NCBI GenBank assembly: GCA_965216255.1
Contig: OZ244148.1
Location: 992,001-1,056,000 of the forward strand
Direction of reading: 5' to 3'
Origin: G965216255 sp965216255
GTDB lineage: Bacteria > Bacteroidota > Rhodothermia > Rhodothermales > Bin80
DNA: 64,000 nt
A program made the position numbers and the translations under genes. Below, piece after piece: positions 35,616 to 44,779 of this stretch. The notes beneath the pieces were generated by a model, which was not told where the DNA came from, did no database searches, and saw only the letters and a list, made by a program, of their open reading frames with translations. Numbering within the stretch: the first letter of the stretch is position 1; every line of letters starts with the position of its first letter.

Positions 35616-37050
35616 CTACTTGCGCACGAAGTAATGGAAGCTGAAGAAAAGCTGGCGACTGCTCTGCCTAAAATAACTTGGGGTCTTCGTCTCTGACAAC
35701 GGGCGGTCGTATCGGCCAAAATCGTGCGTCGAACCCACGTGAAAGGCGGTAAATGCATTTACCTTGTATGTCAACAAGGGATCTGTCTCGAGCTGCTTGC
35801 TGAAGTCGTTATACTGCAGGACCGTACGCAGAAACAGGTGGCGGGAAAATTGAAATCCAAAACGCATGCGTGCGATGTACCCGCTGAAGTAGTCTTCACC
35901 TGTTTCCAGGTTTTGCAGGCGGGAGAAAGCGAATCGGGGCTGCAAAACAATGCGCTGACTTGGGCGGATCGTGCCGTTGAGGCTCATGTCCAGACTCCTG
36001 CCAGGTGTCGGATCGTCGAGGAAGCGGGCAATGTCCCGGCCGCGGTCGACGGAAAAGGCAATCTGTACCGGCTGGCTGAAACTGCTAAATACTGCCACAT
36101 TGAGGTTTCGAAGCCCCTTGAATGATTCGTTTTCAAAATGCAGGCCTTCGAAACTGTAACGAATGGAGATATTGGTCTGGCGCTTCAATTGAAATCTGAG
36201 GCCTGGTGCAATGAAATCCCCCTTCCATTGTCCGTGGAAATTCCAACAGCGCCCAGCTACGAGATTCAAATGAAGCCGGTCCATGAATGGTATGATGTCG
36301 GTCGGATACATCGTCACGCCCTGCCATAGGTAGAACCGGCGGCTGTGATTCTGCCGCACGAAGCCATTGTCCGCGCGGAAGGTCGGGCTTAGGGCTTCGT
36401 AACCCACCTCAAATCCGTAATAACGCGCCTCTCGATCTAGCTCGGCCGACAGGGCATGCCCCCAGAATTGTTCCCCGTCCAGCATTGCTGTATGATGGCC
36501 AAACGTGGCACCTTCCAGTCATGTGGATAGAGCGCCATCCACAGGCTCCTTACTTCGGCTGGCTACGATCTGCCCGGTCAACCGGTATTTATCCCAAAAG
36601 CGCAGGGCCCCGTCCAGACCCAGTGTAGACCCGGCTCCGCCGTGGTCGAGGCGGCGGTCGGTTGCGAGCGCTCCGATATGAGAACCATTGGCAAAATTGT
36701 GCTTGAGTCGCAAAATGTTGAAAAAGCTCTTGCCAGCGCTTAGAAGGCTGCTTCCCTCTTCAAATGGCAACAGAAGCGGCGACGTGTTGTCTCGCGCGCC
36801 AATATAGGCCACGTTGGTAGCGCCAAATCTTCCGGTCAGCTTGGCCGCCAGAATGGGGTCGTTGATACTCCGCGTGTACGTGGTCTGAATTTCCGTATTG
36901 AAGTAGGTCAGCTCCTTCCTGAAAGAACGGGCGCCGTTCTTTGAAGAACAGGGCAAACGTGGAATTGACGTCGATCTGGGCGGCATCGGCCTCAATCTGG
37001 CTGAAATCCGGGTTGACGGTTGCAGCAATCGTTAGATCTGAGGTGATACC
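35616..37050 (-). pseudogene. C-terminal part of a DUF5916 outer-membrane protein (interrupted gene)
   Basis: Read from 37050: ITSDLTIAATVNPDFSQIEA, RRPFFQEGADLLQYG (frame 1), a frameshift near 36910, FNTEIQTTYTRSINDPILAA and ALRFWDKYRLTGQIVASRS (frame 2), then an in-frame TGA at 36519, and the same frame on to the beta-barrel end (ARYYGFEVGYEALSPTFRAD through FFSFHYFVRK). These blocks match the transmembrane part of DUF5916 proteins, which begin with a family-9 carbohydrate-binding domain. The N-terminal half is at 46149-47001, beyond a 9.1-kb insertion. Confidence 0.85.
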
Positions 37051-37089
37051 GAGGCTCTTGCATAAATGCATTGCTGGAATTATCGGTTT
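37051..37089 (+). repeat. Left inverted repeat of the island
   Basis: 39 bp beginning GAGGCTCTTGCATAAATGCA. It pairs with 46110-46148 with mismatches only at positions 14 and 32. It contains the small palindrome TGCATAAATGCA, and the outer flank is TACC. Confidence 0.88.
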
Positions 37090-37099
37090 ATCCCGATTT

Positions 37100-37435
37100 T
37101 CAGCTCTTAACCACATACCGGCGCCGGTATTTTACGGACTTCAGCGACACTCCCTCCAGTAACATCACCATCTGCGTCCACGTCGGCATATCCTCTTTCG
37201 GCAGCTCAAACGTACCCGCTTCAAGCCTTTTGTAAAACAAGGCGAAGCCGTTTTGGTCCCACGAAAGCGCCTTCAGATGGCTCCGCCTCCTGTTGACGAA
37301 CACAAAGATGTCCCCCGACATGGGATCCCGCTGCATGCCGCTTTTCACCAAGGCGCACAGGCCGTCAAAGCTCTTGCGCATGTCGGCCGGCGGCCGGTAA
37401 AAGAAATACCGGCGCGAAGGCCCCAGTCCGATCAT
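37100..37435 (-). CDS. tnpB: IS66 family accessory protein TnpB
   Basis: 111 residues, normal length. RYFFYRPPADMRKSFDGLCA (9-28) and DIFVFVNRRRSHLKALSWDQ with FALFYKRLEAGTFELP are the hallmark TnpB (Orf2) sequences. TnpB is required with TnpA and the TnpC transposase for IS66 movement. Its start overlaps the tnpA stop as ATGA. No tnpC is present, so this is an IS66 remnant. Confidence 0.9.
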   Translation of the reverse strand: MIGLGPSRRYFFYRPPADMRKSFDGLCALVKSGMQRDPMSGDIFVFVNRRRSHLKALSWDQNGFALFYKRLEAGTFELPKEDMPTWTQMVMLLEGVSLKSVKYRRRYVVKS

Positions 37436-37724
37436 GACTGCACCAGCTGCGCCAGGTACGAGGCAGATACCGGTGCCAAGAGGCGCACGCGTATCCCGCC
37501 CGGGTACATGATCTCCACTTGCGCCTCTTCACCTGCCATGGGTCTGCCAATCTCCACAAAGGCGCCGCTGCCGCAGCCTCCAGTCGATACTTCCGACGCC
37601 AGTAAAGCAGCTGCCCATACGAGATGCCGCGCTCGGCACAGAACGCTGCAGCGGTCTGGCTGCTTTCTTCATACTGTTCCACCAGCGGAAACATTTCTTC
37701 CGCCGTACGTCTGGGCTGTCTCAT
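37432..37724 (-). pseudogene. IS66 family TnpA, frameshifted
   Basis: The first 55 residues (RRTAEEMFPLVEQYEESSQT, SYGQLLYWRRKYRLE) are the TnpA HTH domain. In the original frame the rest is meaningless, but a shift near 37555 gives VEIGRPMAGEEAQVEIMYPG and IRVRLLAPVSASYLAQLVQS, the normal TnpA end, with its TGA overlapping the tnpB ATG. One frameshift inactivates it. Confidence 0.8.
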
Positions 37725-37788
37725 GCCATCCAGGCTTTGAGTCCTCGGGTCTATCAGTAATCTCCCGAGAAATCGTCACCTTCTCCAG

Positions 37789-37900
37789 ATGGGTTTCACC
37801 GCACGCTTACTCTACAACCACAGTCGTCCGCACCAGAGCCTTCGGTACCGAACCCCATCCGAAGTCTATCACGGCCATTCAGGACCCCACCCAGCGATGG
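37789..37900 (+). pseudogene. IS3-family transposase OrfB remnant, C-terminal scrap
   Basis: The plus-strand frame reads LLYNHSRPHQSLRYRTPSEV, the conserved C-terminal block of IS3-type OrfB (usually YNxxRPHQxLGYxTPxE). Nothing of the upstream integrase core remains. Confidence 0.7.
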
Positions 37901-38233
37901 CTATAACTCATACGACAACCACATGCCCACTGGGACCAACATGTCCCGCCATCCCCCAAAACCCTGGCAGTTCTCTATCTTAAATCAAGCGAAATCCTGT
38001 CCAACGATTGGGGTACACCTCACCTTTCCTCGTCGAGATGCAGAAGGCCGGCCGCTGAAAATCATCCTCGATGCCAGCCACGTACGTCCGCAGCGCTAGC
38101 CCACCGTTAACGTGCGCCGTGGAAAGGTGGGCTAGGGCCGGACATAGCGCCGTGGCGCGGCTGCTGGAAGAGTAATGAGATATCCCTATGTGCCACGACA
38201 AGGAGTAGGCATACATTTCATCCAGACACCAAT

Positions 38234-39904
38234 CTAATCGTCTGTGTCCGAAGCGTCGCTATCAGCTACAGTCCCTGCGGTGCGCATTTCTGGCAACCTA
38301 ACTTCCCGTGCTCTCATAAATTCTCGTTCACCATCAATTAGGTTTTCAAGTCTCATGCGGATGACTTCTACGCGATCACCATTCCGCAACAACTGAACGG
38401 ACTCTTCTGAAAAACCGTGACTAGGTAGCAGTTCCACAAGCACATCGTCATCCAAGTTAGTTAGGTGCCCGAATGCTTGACCAACCAAACTACTATCGAG
38501 AAACATGCGGTTTGCGGGGCTGCTGAAAAGTTCTCCGAGCTGACCTGGATCGAGCCACACGTATCCCATAGCCTTTGTCCCTAAGCTGGATAGCAGTTGA
38601 CCAGGGTCTAGATTGTCCTTATTCTGAAGCGAACGAGGCCGAAGCAACGCTAGATAGAGCAAGAAGGCGCGTACACGGGCACTTCGTCCATCGAAACGGT
38701 CAGGAAACGGCAGAGCCTGGGCATCAAGGTTTATAACACTGATTCCGCTTCCCGTGCCACTAGCAAGGTCTCGGATCTCACGCCACGCACGAGTAACTTG
38801 CGCTGTGCTAACTGCACCAAACCAGCCAGTGAACGACGTCACCCAGAACCAGCGCCTTAGTAAGTTGACTACTTCGGCTGTCGGCTGTGGACACAGCCGG
38901 TAAAACTCACCGAGTAGCACGAGCTGAAGCCCATAGGGCAACAGTCGATCAGACGTAACACCTTGGCCCCTAAGAAACTCCAAAGCACGGTTGATTCCCT
39001 TGGCAGCTACTTCGAAGCTTTCCGGAAGCCTCGACCGGACATCTGGCTTGACCATGAGATCTGCCCAGTCTTTCGCGTAGATATCCCGATCAAGGGCTGC
39101 CAGCACTGCCCTGAGCAAGAGAACACGATTGAGGTTGCCAAACCCCTTTCTGGCAAGCTCATCTTTGAAGTTGTCCAACTTCCCGGCAAGATGGAACTCA
39201 CCTCTTCGATAGGTCAGCGCGGATACCATCTCGTCGGCTGACATCTTGCGTCCCGTACGGTTGAGCCGAGCAAAAACTGTCACCGCACTGTCGATGTCCG
39301 CCTCGCGGATACGAATAAGCGGAAGCTGATAGTCTCGAAACGCGTTCGCAAGGCGATCTGCTTCGTTAAGCCAACGTCGAACCTGCTGCCTATCGTCAAC
39401 GGCTTTTAGGATGTGGCGAGCCGACGTAAGGAATCCAGCGGTGTCGAGCAAGCTCCTCATCGGAAAATACTGCTGTGGCGTGACCCCCTCTCTAGGTGCT
39501 CGTAAAAACTCCTGCCTCTCGAGGTCAAAGTACACGCGCCAGTCAATTTGATCCACGGTCGACGTGCTCCCTTCTGGCAACCGCAGGGTGCCAACCAGTG
39601 TCGATATCCGCTGCTGCCCGTCCAGCAGGTAACCTACGAGCCCGTCCGGACGGACTCCTACCTTGATTGGCCCAACGTGCGTGGCGCTTTCGATATCTTC
39701 TTCCGTTTCCCAAACGAGGATGGATCCGATAGGGAAACCCCTAAAGACGCTGTCAAGCAATGCATGCATGTCTTGCTGCTTCCACACGAAAGCTCGCTGG
39801 AACCTTGGCACGCGGATTTTACCTGTCGCTATTCGTTCCACGAGTTTGCCCAGAAAGATGACTTCTGGGACAACCTCTGTACGGATCTGCTTACCGCTGG
39901 AAAT
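38234..39904 (-). CDS. DUF262-domain protein (GmrSD N-terminal / ParB-like fold)
   Basis: 535 residues from a GTG at 39841, but the same frame is open upstream and an AAGGAGG sits 9 bases before an ATT at 39904. That start adds 21 residues (SGKQIRTEVVPEVIFLGKL), which fit the DUF262 N-terminal helix, so I annotate the ATT form (556 residues). IRVPRFQRAFVWKQQDMHAL (about 29-48) and GYLLDGQQRISTLVGTLRLP (about 89-108) are the two DUF262 motifs; the DGQQR site binds and hydrolyses nucleotides in GmrS, SspE and BrxU. No HNH (DUF1524) nuclease domain follows. Third gene of the operon, 4 bp after the TOPRIM gene. Confidence 0.82.
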   Translation of the reverse strand: MSSGKQIRTEVVPEVIFLGKLVERIATGKIRVPRFQRAFVWKQQDMHALLDSVFRGFPIGSILVWETEEDIESATHVGPIKVGVRPDGLVGYLLDGQQRISTLVGTLRLPEGSTSTVDQIDWRVYFDLERQEFLRAPREGVTPQQYFPMRSLLDTAGFLTSARHILKAVDDRQQVRRWLNEADRLANAFRDYQLPLIRIREADIDSAVTVFARLNRTGRKMSADEMVSALTYRRGEFHLAGKLDNFKDELARKGFGNLNRVLLLRAVLAALDRDIYAKDWADLMVKPDVRSRLPESFEVAAKGINRALEFLRGQGVTSDRLLPYGLQLVLLGEFYRLCPQPTAEVVNLLRRWFWVTSFTGWFGAVSTAQVTRAWREIRDLASGTGSGISVINLDAQALPFPDRFDGRSARVRAFLLYLALLRPRSLQNKDNLDPGQLLSSLGTKAMGYVWLDPGQLGELFSSPANRMFLDSSLVGQAFGHLTNLDDDVLVELLPSHGFSEESVQLLRNGDRVEVIRMRLENLIDGEREFMRAREVRLPEMRTAGTVADSDASDTDD

Positions 39905-39908
39905 GGTG

Positions 39909-40871
39909 CTACACCTCCTTATAAATCAGGGCAATGCCATGCTCAAGATCCTTTCGTGAGCGTCTACGAAGCTGGGGCCTGGCTTTCACCCCTAAGTATG
40001 TCCAGCACTTGTGAACGTCCGTGCCGAATCCGTCGATGAGGACTTTAATATCGGCTTCGGACACTCCTTGAAACAGAGCCTTATCAGTGTCAGAGAGTCT
40101 TTTGGGCAAGCCCTTTTTCATATCGAAGAAGTTTTTCTGATCGTCGCTGAGCTTATCCCACGCATCAACCATCCGGGCGTGCTTTAAATCGTTCGGCTTC
40201 CACGCAGTGAGGAGGATTAATGGAATATAGTTTTCGGCTTCGCGTTTGGCCAAGACCCAGCATGGGACATCGTGTTCCCCGCACGTTTTACGCAATTCTT
40301 GAGCTTTTTTACTCTCTTGCGCACAAGGGGCTTTTCGGTCACTGTCAATGATGGCAACCAATCTCGGCCGAAACAGCTTTCCGTGCACTATACGAAGGAC
40401 TGCCTGTGGCATTTGTCCGGATCCGCCCAAGCCGTAAATTCGGACAGGATCTCCTGGCTGTTGCCAGTAGCAAGAAAGGGGCTTATCAAGCTCATCCACG
40501 ATCCGCTCCACGAATGCACCATCACTGAACTCATTCTCGACGAGAATACAGAGCCGTTCCTCGGCAAACCTGGCAGCATCTTCGGGCTTCAGTTCATACT
40601 CCTCACTCGGACAAGTCGTCACCCGCATGCGTCTGTTGTGCAATCCAAATCCCCATGCACCACGCTGAATTGATGCTATGAGCAACTCATGAACCCAATC
40701 ATTTTTGGTTCCTCGGCTACAAATCCACGTCGTAGCCTCGAAGGCGCAGGGATCCGAATGACTGGTCGTATCCCAGATGTGCCAGCCATCATCAATTTTG
40801 TTCAGAATGCGGTTCAGCCACTTGTGGGCAGCATAATCGTTCGCTACGCAGATATCGATCTCGATGCGCAT
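39909..40871 (-). CDS. TOPRIM-like (DUF4435-like) protein, candidate effector nuclease
   Basis: 320 residues. After an N-terminal ~100-residue domain rich in Trp and His, a TOPRIM-like core appears: RLCILVENEFSDGAFVERIV (acidic Glu 112), PRLVAIIDSDRKAP (DxD, Asp 176 and 178), and CWVLAKREAENYIPLILL (about 205-222, the EAENY element seen in OLD-type and DUF4435 proteins). No membrane segment. It starts 6 bp after the ATPase gene. By analogy with OLD, PARIS and Gabija-type partners it is the likely nuclease, controlled by the ATPase. It shares no obvious sequence with the DUF4435 protein at 16.0 kb outside the acidic motifs. Confidence 0.75.
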   Translation of the reverse strand: MRIEIDICVANDYAAHKWLNRILNKIDDGWHIWDTTSHSDPCAFEATTWICSRGTKNDWVHELLIASIQRGAWGFGLHNRRMRVTTCPSEEYELKPEDAARFAEERLCILVENEFSDGAFVERIVDELDKPLSCYWQQPGDPVRIYGLGGSGQMPQAVLRIVHGKLFRPRLVAIIDSDRKAPCAQESKKAQELRKTCGEHDVPCWVLAKREAENYIPLILLTAWKPNDLKHARMVDAWDKLSDDQKNFFDMKKGLPKRLSDTDKALFQGVSEADIKVLIDGFGTDVHKCWTYLGVKARPQLRRRSRKDLEHGIALIYKEV

Positions 40872-40877
40872 CCGGAT

Positions 40878-42167
40878 TTATCCAGCCTGCCTACGAGCAG
40901 CGCGTCGGATGGCCAATATCTCCTCATAGTCCTCGATGAACACGCCATGTGGCCAGCTACTCATTTCACCGCGCTCGTTTATGCTGATTCTTTGCAGAAC
41001 AGATCCATGCCCTGGCTCGGTGTGAACCCAGTACACAAGGACATAGTCAGCCGGTAGTCGCCCCTCTGCGATCCAGCGTCGCGCGCGAAGCAGCACCATC
41101 TCCGAGTGCGTTTCAAGGATCATGGGCCTAGCGGATCCTGAAAGGTTGTCGAGCAAAAGTTCTGCAACATCCGCGTGGGCAGCTGGATGAAGCTCGGCTT
41201 CTGGATGTTCAATGATGTCAACACCCGGTCCTGCTTTGTGAGCTGTTAGTGCTGTCACCACGACTGGAAGAACCTGCAAGAGCCCACTACCAGATTGATC
41301 GAGTAATACCTTGGCGCCACTGGCCGGTGCTCCAACCACTAGATCAGAGTAGCTGCCCTCCGCCTTGATATCAAGACTCACTCCGAAAACGTTGCGATAC
41401 CATTCCCTAACGGACTCCTTCAGATTATCGTCTGCTGCCAAAACCAGAGGTACCGCCTGTCCCTTCGATCCAAGTACTCTCGAAGGGTATTCTTCCATCG
41501 CGAAATGCGATGAAGGAAAGCTGCGTGGGCACTGCAAATAGCGAACGCCACTGGCCCACTTTCTGATGTTGTCCACTTGCGTATCGACCCAGTCCGGAAG
41601 TTGGTAAGGCTGCCTAGGCAGCAACCCTCGCCAACTGATCTGACGCACGCCCCGCTCTACTCCCGAAACAGATACCTTGTAATGTGATTGTTCATCGAGG
41701 CTTATTCTTGTTGCCTCAATCCGATCACTTCCCCTGCTAAGACCCCAGCGCAAAATCTGGCGTTCGGATGGCTTGGATGACCTTAACACATTCTGAACAG
41801 TAACCGAAAGGGAAGATTCGCTGCTGTCATGCGCCAGTACAACAGACAAGTCCAACCTACCATGTGCGGAGCGTCCGGTCACTAAATCCACGAAGGCCTT
41901 TCCGTGGTGGACCCCACCAGACCTCAACGGAAGTGGTTCAACGGTGTCGTCACCTGAAAGAGCCAAGCTACTCGCCAATAAATGGATCACCTGAGCCAAC
42001 GCTGTTTTACCAGAGTTGTTAGCCCCCACCAAGATGGTCAAAGGAGCGATTTCCACGGAGGTTGGTTCGCCGTAACCCTTATATCGTTCAACACTAAGCC
42101 TTCGCAGTTCCACAGCTTGCGCGCTAGCAATTTGGCAATTTTCGTTGAAGCGAAATTCGTCTAGCAA
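40878..42167 (-). CDS. SMC/ABC-type ATPase, DUF3696-like
   Basis: 429 residues from a TTG at 42167 with GGA upstream; a GTG at 42113 (VELRRLSVERYKGYGEPTSV) would give a form that begins like most family members. Walker A is ILVGANNSGKTALAQVIHLL (45-64), the signature is VLLDQSGSGLLQVLPVVV, Walker B is VDIIEHPEAELHP (about 316-328) and the next motif PMILETHSEMVLLRARRWIA. The C-terminal SINERGEMSSWPHGVFIEDY matches DUF3696. First gene of the operon, followed at 6 bp by the TOPRIM gene. An ATP-dependent switch or DNA-end sensor role is inferred. Confidence 0.82.
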   Translation of the reverse strand: MLDEFRFNENCQIASAQAVELRRLSVERYKGYGEPTSVEIAPLTILVGANNSGKTALAQVIHLLASSLALSGDDTVEPLPLRSGGVHHGKAFVDLVTGRSAHGRLDLSVVLAHDSSESSLSVTVQNVLRSSKPSERQILRWGLSRGSDRIEATRISLDEQSHYKVSVSGVERGVRQISWRGLLPRQPYQLPDWVDTQVDNIRKWASGVRYLQCPRSFPSSHFAMEEYPSRVLGSKGQAVPLVLAADDNLKESVREWYRNVFGVSLDIKAEGSYSDLVVGAPASGAKVLLDQSGSGLLQVLPVVVTALTAHKAGPGVDIIEHPEAELHPAAHADVAELLLDNLSGSARPMILETHSEMVLLRARRWIAEGRLPADYVLVYWVHTEPGHGSVLQRISINERGEMSSWPHGVFIEDYEEILAIRRAARRQAG

Positions 42168-42591
42168 TGTTCCGCATCGTGCACCATATCGGCGGCCTCA
42201 AATATAAGTGCCCATCTGGAACCATAACCGCATTTAAGGTACGTAATCCGAAGGGCCGACAGAAGGCCAAAACGGGCGCTGGGAGACTTCCACGGCGACC
42301 AGTCAACAGCAGCATAAAAGCGGAAATCGGCGCGGGGAGGCATTTACGGCCCACTTCAGCTCCCCACGTGCCGTTCTCGCGGCCTTCGTCGCACCGGGAT
42401 ACGTCCGGAGAGGCCTTTACTGCGATGGAGACGGAAAACACTTTATGTTGCGTGCAGACGTGACCGTGAGTCTGTGTAACAGATGCAGCATCCCCCCTCT
42501 GTACCAACAAGAAGCGAGACGCTTCGATACATTATTGGTGTAGCCGCGGTGGGGTTCATGCGGCATGGGAAGGTGAATCGGGCGAATACGA
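42168..42591. other. Upstream region of the ATPase-TOPRIM-DUF262 operon
   Basis: About 420 bases with no convincing gene. It presumably holds the operon promoter. It contains a 41-bp sequence (42369-42409) that recurs at 44049-44089. Confidence 0.4.
42369..42409. repeat. 41-bp repeat, copy 1
   Basis: Centred on TCTCGCGGCCTTCGTCGCAC. It matches 44049-44089 in direct orientation with about four mismatches. It lies about 200 bp upstream of the ATPase gene start. Confidence 0.6.
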
Positions 42592-43080
42592 TTATTCGGC
42601 CCTTTGCAGAAACTGCGGTATGCCGCCGTTCTTTATGGCGAAATTGCGGAGTTCTTCGGCGCTGACCATTGTATTCGGGTCCAATATCTTGGATGCGTCA
42701 GGATTATGTGCGCTCAGATTGAAATGCGTTCGCAAACTCAGGAACCTCATGTCAATATCGGAATCAATCTGTGTCCCGTCGGATGGCTCGTATCCGCTCC
42801 ATAGGGCTGCGGCCAATTGGATTGGGTATTCGTCTCTACCCTGCCATTTCTTCCAGTCTTCAACTTTGCGCCATCTAGGGCCGCTACGGGAGGCCGTAGC
42901 CTTGGACTGCCTAAACCCTCTCCACGCAAATGGCAGGTATTTTGAAAACGCCCAACACAGTCCGAGGAAAGCAATAACGATAAGTATCCAACCGTAACGG
43001 TTGCCATATACCGACATTGCTATCCCTGGTAAAGCCGCAACCGCACTAACGACGACACCAACCTTCTCTCCCGTTCGCAT
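42592..43080 (-). CDS. Hypothetical protein with two membrane helices
   Basis: 162 residues from the ATG at 43080; an upstream start at 43125 adds 15. The N-terminus holds two hydrophobic helices (VGVVVSAVAALPGIAMSVYG and WILIVIAFLGLCWAFSKYLP). The cytoplasmic remainder is basic then mixed (WRKVEDWKKWQGRDEYPIQL, AALWSGYEPSDGTQIDSDID). No recognised family. Located just upstream of the three-gene operon on the same strand; it could be cargo or part of the same system. Confidence 0.65.
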   Translation of the reverse strand: MRTGEKVGVVVSAVAALPGIAMSVYGNRYGWILIVIAFLGLCWAFSKYLPFAWRGFRQSKATASRSGPRWRKVEDWKKWQGRDEYPIQLAAALWSGYEPSDGTQIDSDIDMRFLSLRTHFNLSAHNPDASKILDPNTMVSAEELRNFAIKNGGIPQFLQRAE

Positions 43081-43373
43081 ATTGCCATGTTTTGTATTTG
43101 CGAATAATACGGAGCAGAACAACATTGGTCCATACTACGCATGGCTGTAGAGTAGCTTTAGTCGCTCCTACTGCATGGGGATTGCCGAGACTTCAGGAAT
43201 TTCAGGATGTCCTGCACTATCACCCGCGTTGGTTCCTCTATGATCCGAAGTCTCGGAAGAAGGCGTGAAACGGGCGCTGCGACGTTTCCGAGGCACCGGC
43301 ATTCCGGGGCATGATGGCGGAAGCCAGCTTGTACGAGGCTTTGGGGGGCCGAGTCAGGATTCCTGCGAGTCTA

Positions 43374-43901
43374 TTACTGGCAACTGTACTTGCGTAATTC
43401 GGGCGGCGTCACCTCGGGCCACTGGAATCCAATCAGGCCGCGCCCTGCTTCCTCCTCTGCCTCTTGCTTCTGCTGCGGTGTGTCATCCTCGGTGTCCGGA
43501 GTGTCATCAAGCCTGCACCTCATCCGCTTGCCGTCAATCCTGGCAGTCACTTCCTCCACCCGGCGAACTCCGAATTCGCACACTTTAAGCAACTCCCCGA
43601 AGGCGGAGGGGCGCTCGTCGGAATTATATGCGAGTGGCGACTCTTCTTCGTCCGCACCAAATATCGGCAGCGGGTTCACGAAGGGACACTCGGCAATTCC
43701 TCCCTGGGCCGTGATATTGACCTGAAGGTCTCCCCGCCTGATGTCGGCGCTCGCATGCACCGAGACATCCATGGTCTCCTCACCGAACACCTTGTTATCG
43801 GCCATGGTTATCGACAATCGATCACGTTCAGGACCGCATGCTGCCACAAACATGGACATGACAACAAGCAGGAAGGGCGGCGATTTGGGTGTTATGTTCA
43901 T
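43374..43901 (-). CDS. Lipoprotein of unknown function
   Basis: 175 residues from the ATG at 43901; the open frame extends to 44222 but the lipoprotein signal fixes the start. The signal (PPFLLVVMSMFVAAC) leads to a mature domain with DIRRGDLQVNITAQGGIAEC, a second Cys, and an acidic linker (DTPDTEDDTPQQKQEAEEEA). Envelope protein, family unknown. Part of the island cargo. Confidence 0.65.
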   Translation of the reverse strand: MNITPKSPPFLLVVMSMFVAACGPERDRLSITMADNKVFGEETMDVSVHASADIRRGDLQVNITAQGGIAECPFVNPLPIFGADEEESPLAYNSDERPSAFGELLKVCEFGVRRVEEVTARIDGKRMRCRLDDTPDTEDDTPQQKQEAEEEAGRGLIGFQWPEVTPPELRKYSCQ

Positions 43902-44048
43902 CGGATCGTCTGGTAGTTGTGTATGACCGCGCTTGTTAGCCGCGGGCTGGATCCAGTGATTTGGGCCGCTGAAAGCCCCGATAATCCGGCATAATGACAA
44001 CAACCGGCTTCTGCGGGCCATGCCAGTGCCCAATGCGGGCTCCTCAGA

Positions 44049-44089
44049 TGCCGCTCTCGCGGCCTTCGTCGCACCAGGACACGTCCGGG
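44049..44089. repeat. 41-bp repeat, copy 2
   Basis: Direct copy of 42369-42409 with about four mismatches. It lies about 150 bp upstream of the lipoprotein gene start, a placement similar to copy 1 relative to its downstream gene. Confidence 0.6.
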
Positions 44090-44136
44090 AGACGATTTGC
44101 ACGATCTCAGCGGCTGCTACAGCAGCAGCGCACAAG

Positions 44137-44655
44137 CTACCCTTTCGCCTTGGCCGCCTTGGCCCATGCATCTGCTGCACGCTCCATTGCCGCAGCAGCC
44201 GTCGCCCATGCACGGGCCGCATCTTCCCATGCTGCCGCCGTTACCTGAAACAGGGCGCTGTCATTGCTGTCACTGTCCAGCACAACAGCCGCACTCCCGC
44301 GGCTCGCCAGTACTTCCTGCCTTGCTTGTGCTGCACGCTCCCGCCATTGAATCGTCCGCTTTCCTGCTTCACTGGCCCGTTCCCTTGCATGGGATGATCT
44401 CTCCATGGCTTGCGCAAATCTGTCACCTTCCAAAGCCCTTGTCCACATCCCTTCTGCCCCCGCGGTCGCTTCCTCGGCTCGTGACCACGATTCCTCGGCG
44501 TCTGCCAAAGATTCCTGTGCCTGAGCAATCAATTCGTAGACTTCCGCTGACAATTCCCGCTGCGATGATAACACCCCTTGCGTGGCTGCTATCTGCGTAA
44601 ACAACCCGAATGCACTGTCATATAGCTGTGCCGCTTTTTCGTATGCAGTCCTACC
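44137..44655 (-). CDS. Alanine-rich coiled-coil protein, 5' end replaced by an IS
   Basis: The frame is open from the IS border to a stop at 44137. The visible part is almost entirely helical and Ala/Glu/Arg-rich (AQAQESLADAEESWSRAEEA, AWEDAARAWATAAAAMERAA), a long coiled coil. The frame continues upstream into the IS for about 14 residues, so the natural start was lost or displaced by the insertion. Function unknown. Confidence 0.5.
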   Translation of the reverse strand, partial: GRTAYEKAAQLYDSAFGLFTQIAATQGVLSSQRELSAEVYELIAQAQESLADAEESWSRAEEATAGAEGMWTRALEGDRFAQAMERSSHARERASEAGKRTIQWRERAAQARQEVLASRGSAAVVLDSDSNDSALFQVTAAAWEDAARAWATAAAAMERAADAWAKAAKAKG

Positions 44656-44779
44656 GAGCCTCTTGCAAAACCCACCAGATAGGTGGTGTTTCCCCAAGCA
44701 AGCAAGCGAGGGGATAGGGGACTGGCGCCTCCGACTTTGGTATCTTCAGATGTGTCCAAACTCTCTAAGACAGCGGAGG

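Noticed and set aside
43920..43970. Possible integron attC half-site (GGCTAACAAGCG, minus strand) in the island
   Set aside because: Only one half of the expected pair is visible and no integron integrase lies nearby; too weak to call.
43901..44222. Extension of the lipoprotein frame to 44222
   Set aside because: The lipoprotein signal begins at 43901, and the upstream residues overlap the coiled-coil gene and the 41-bp repeat.
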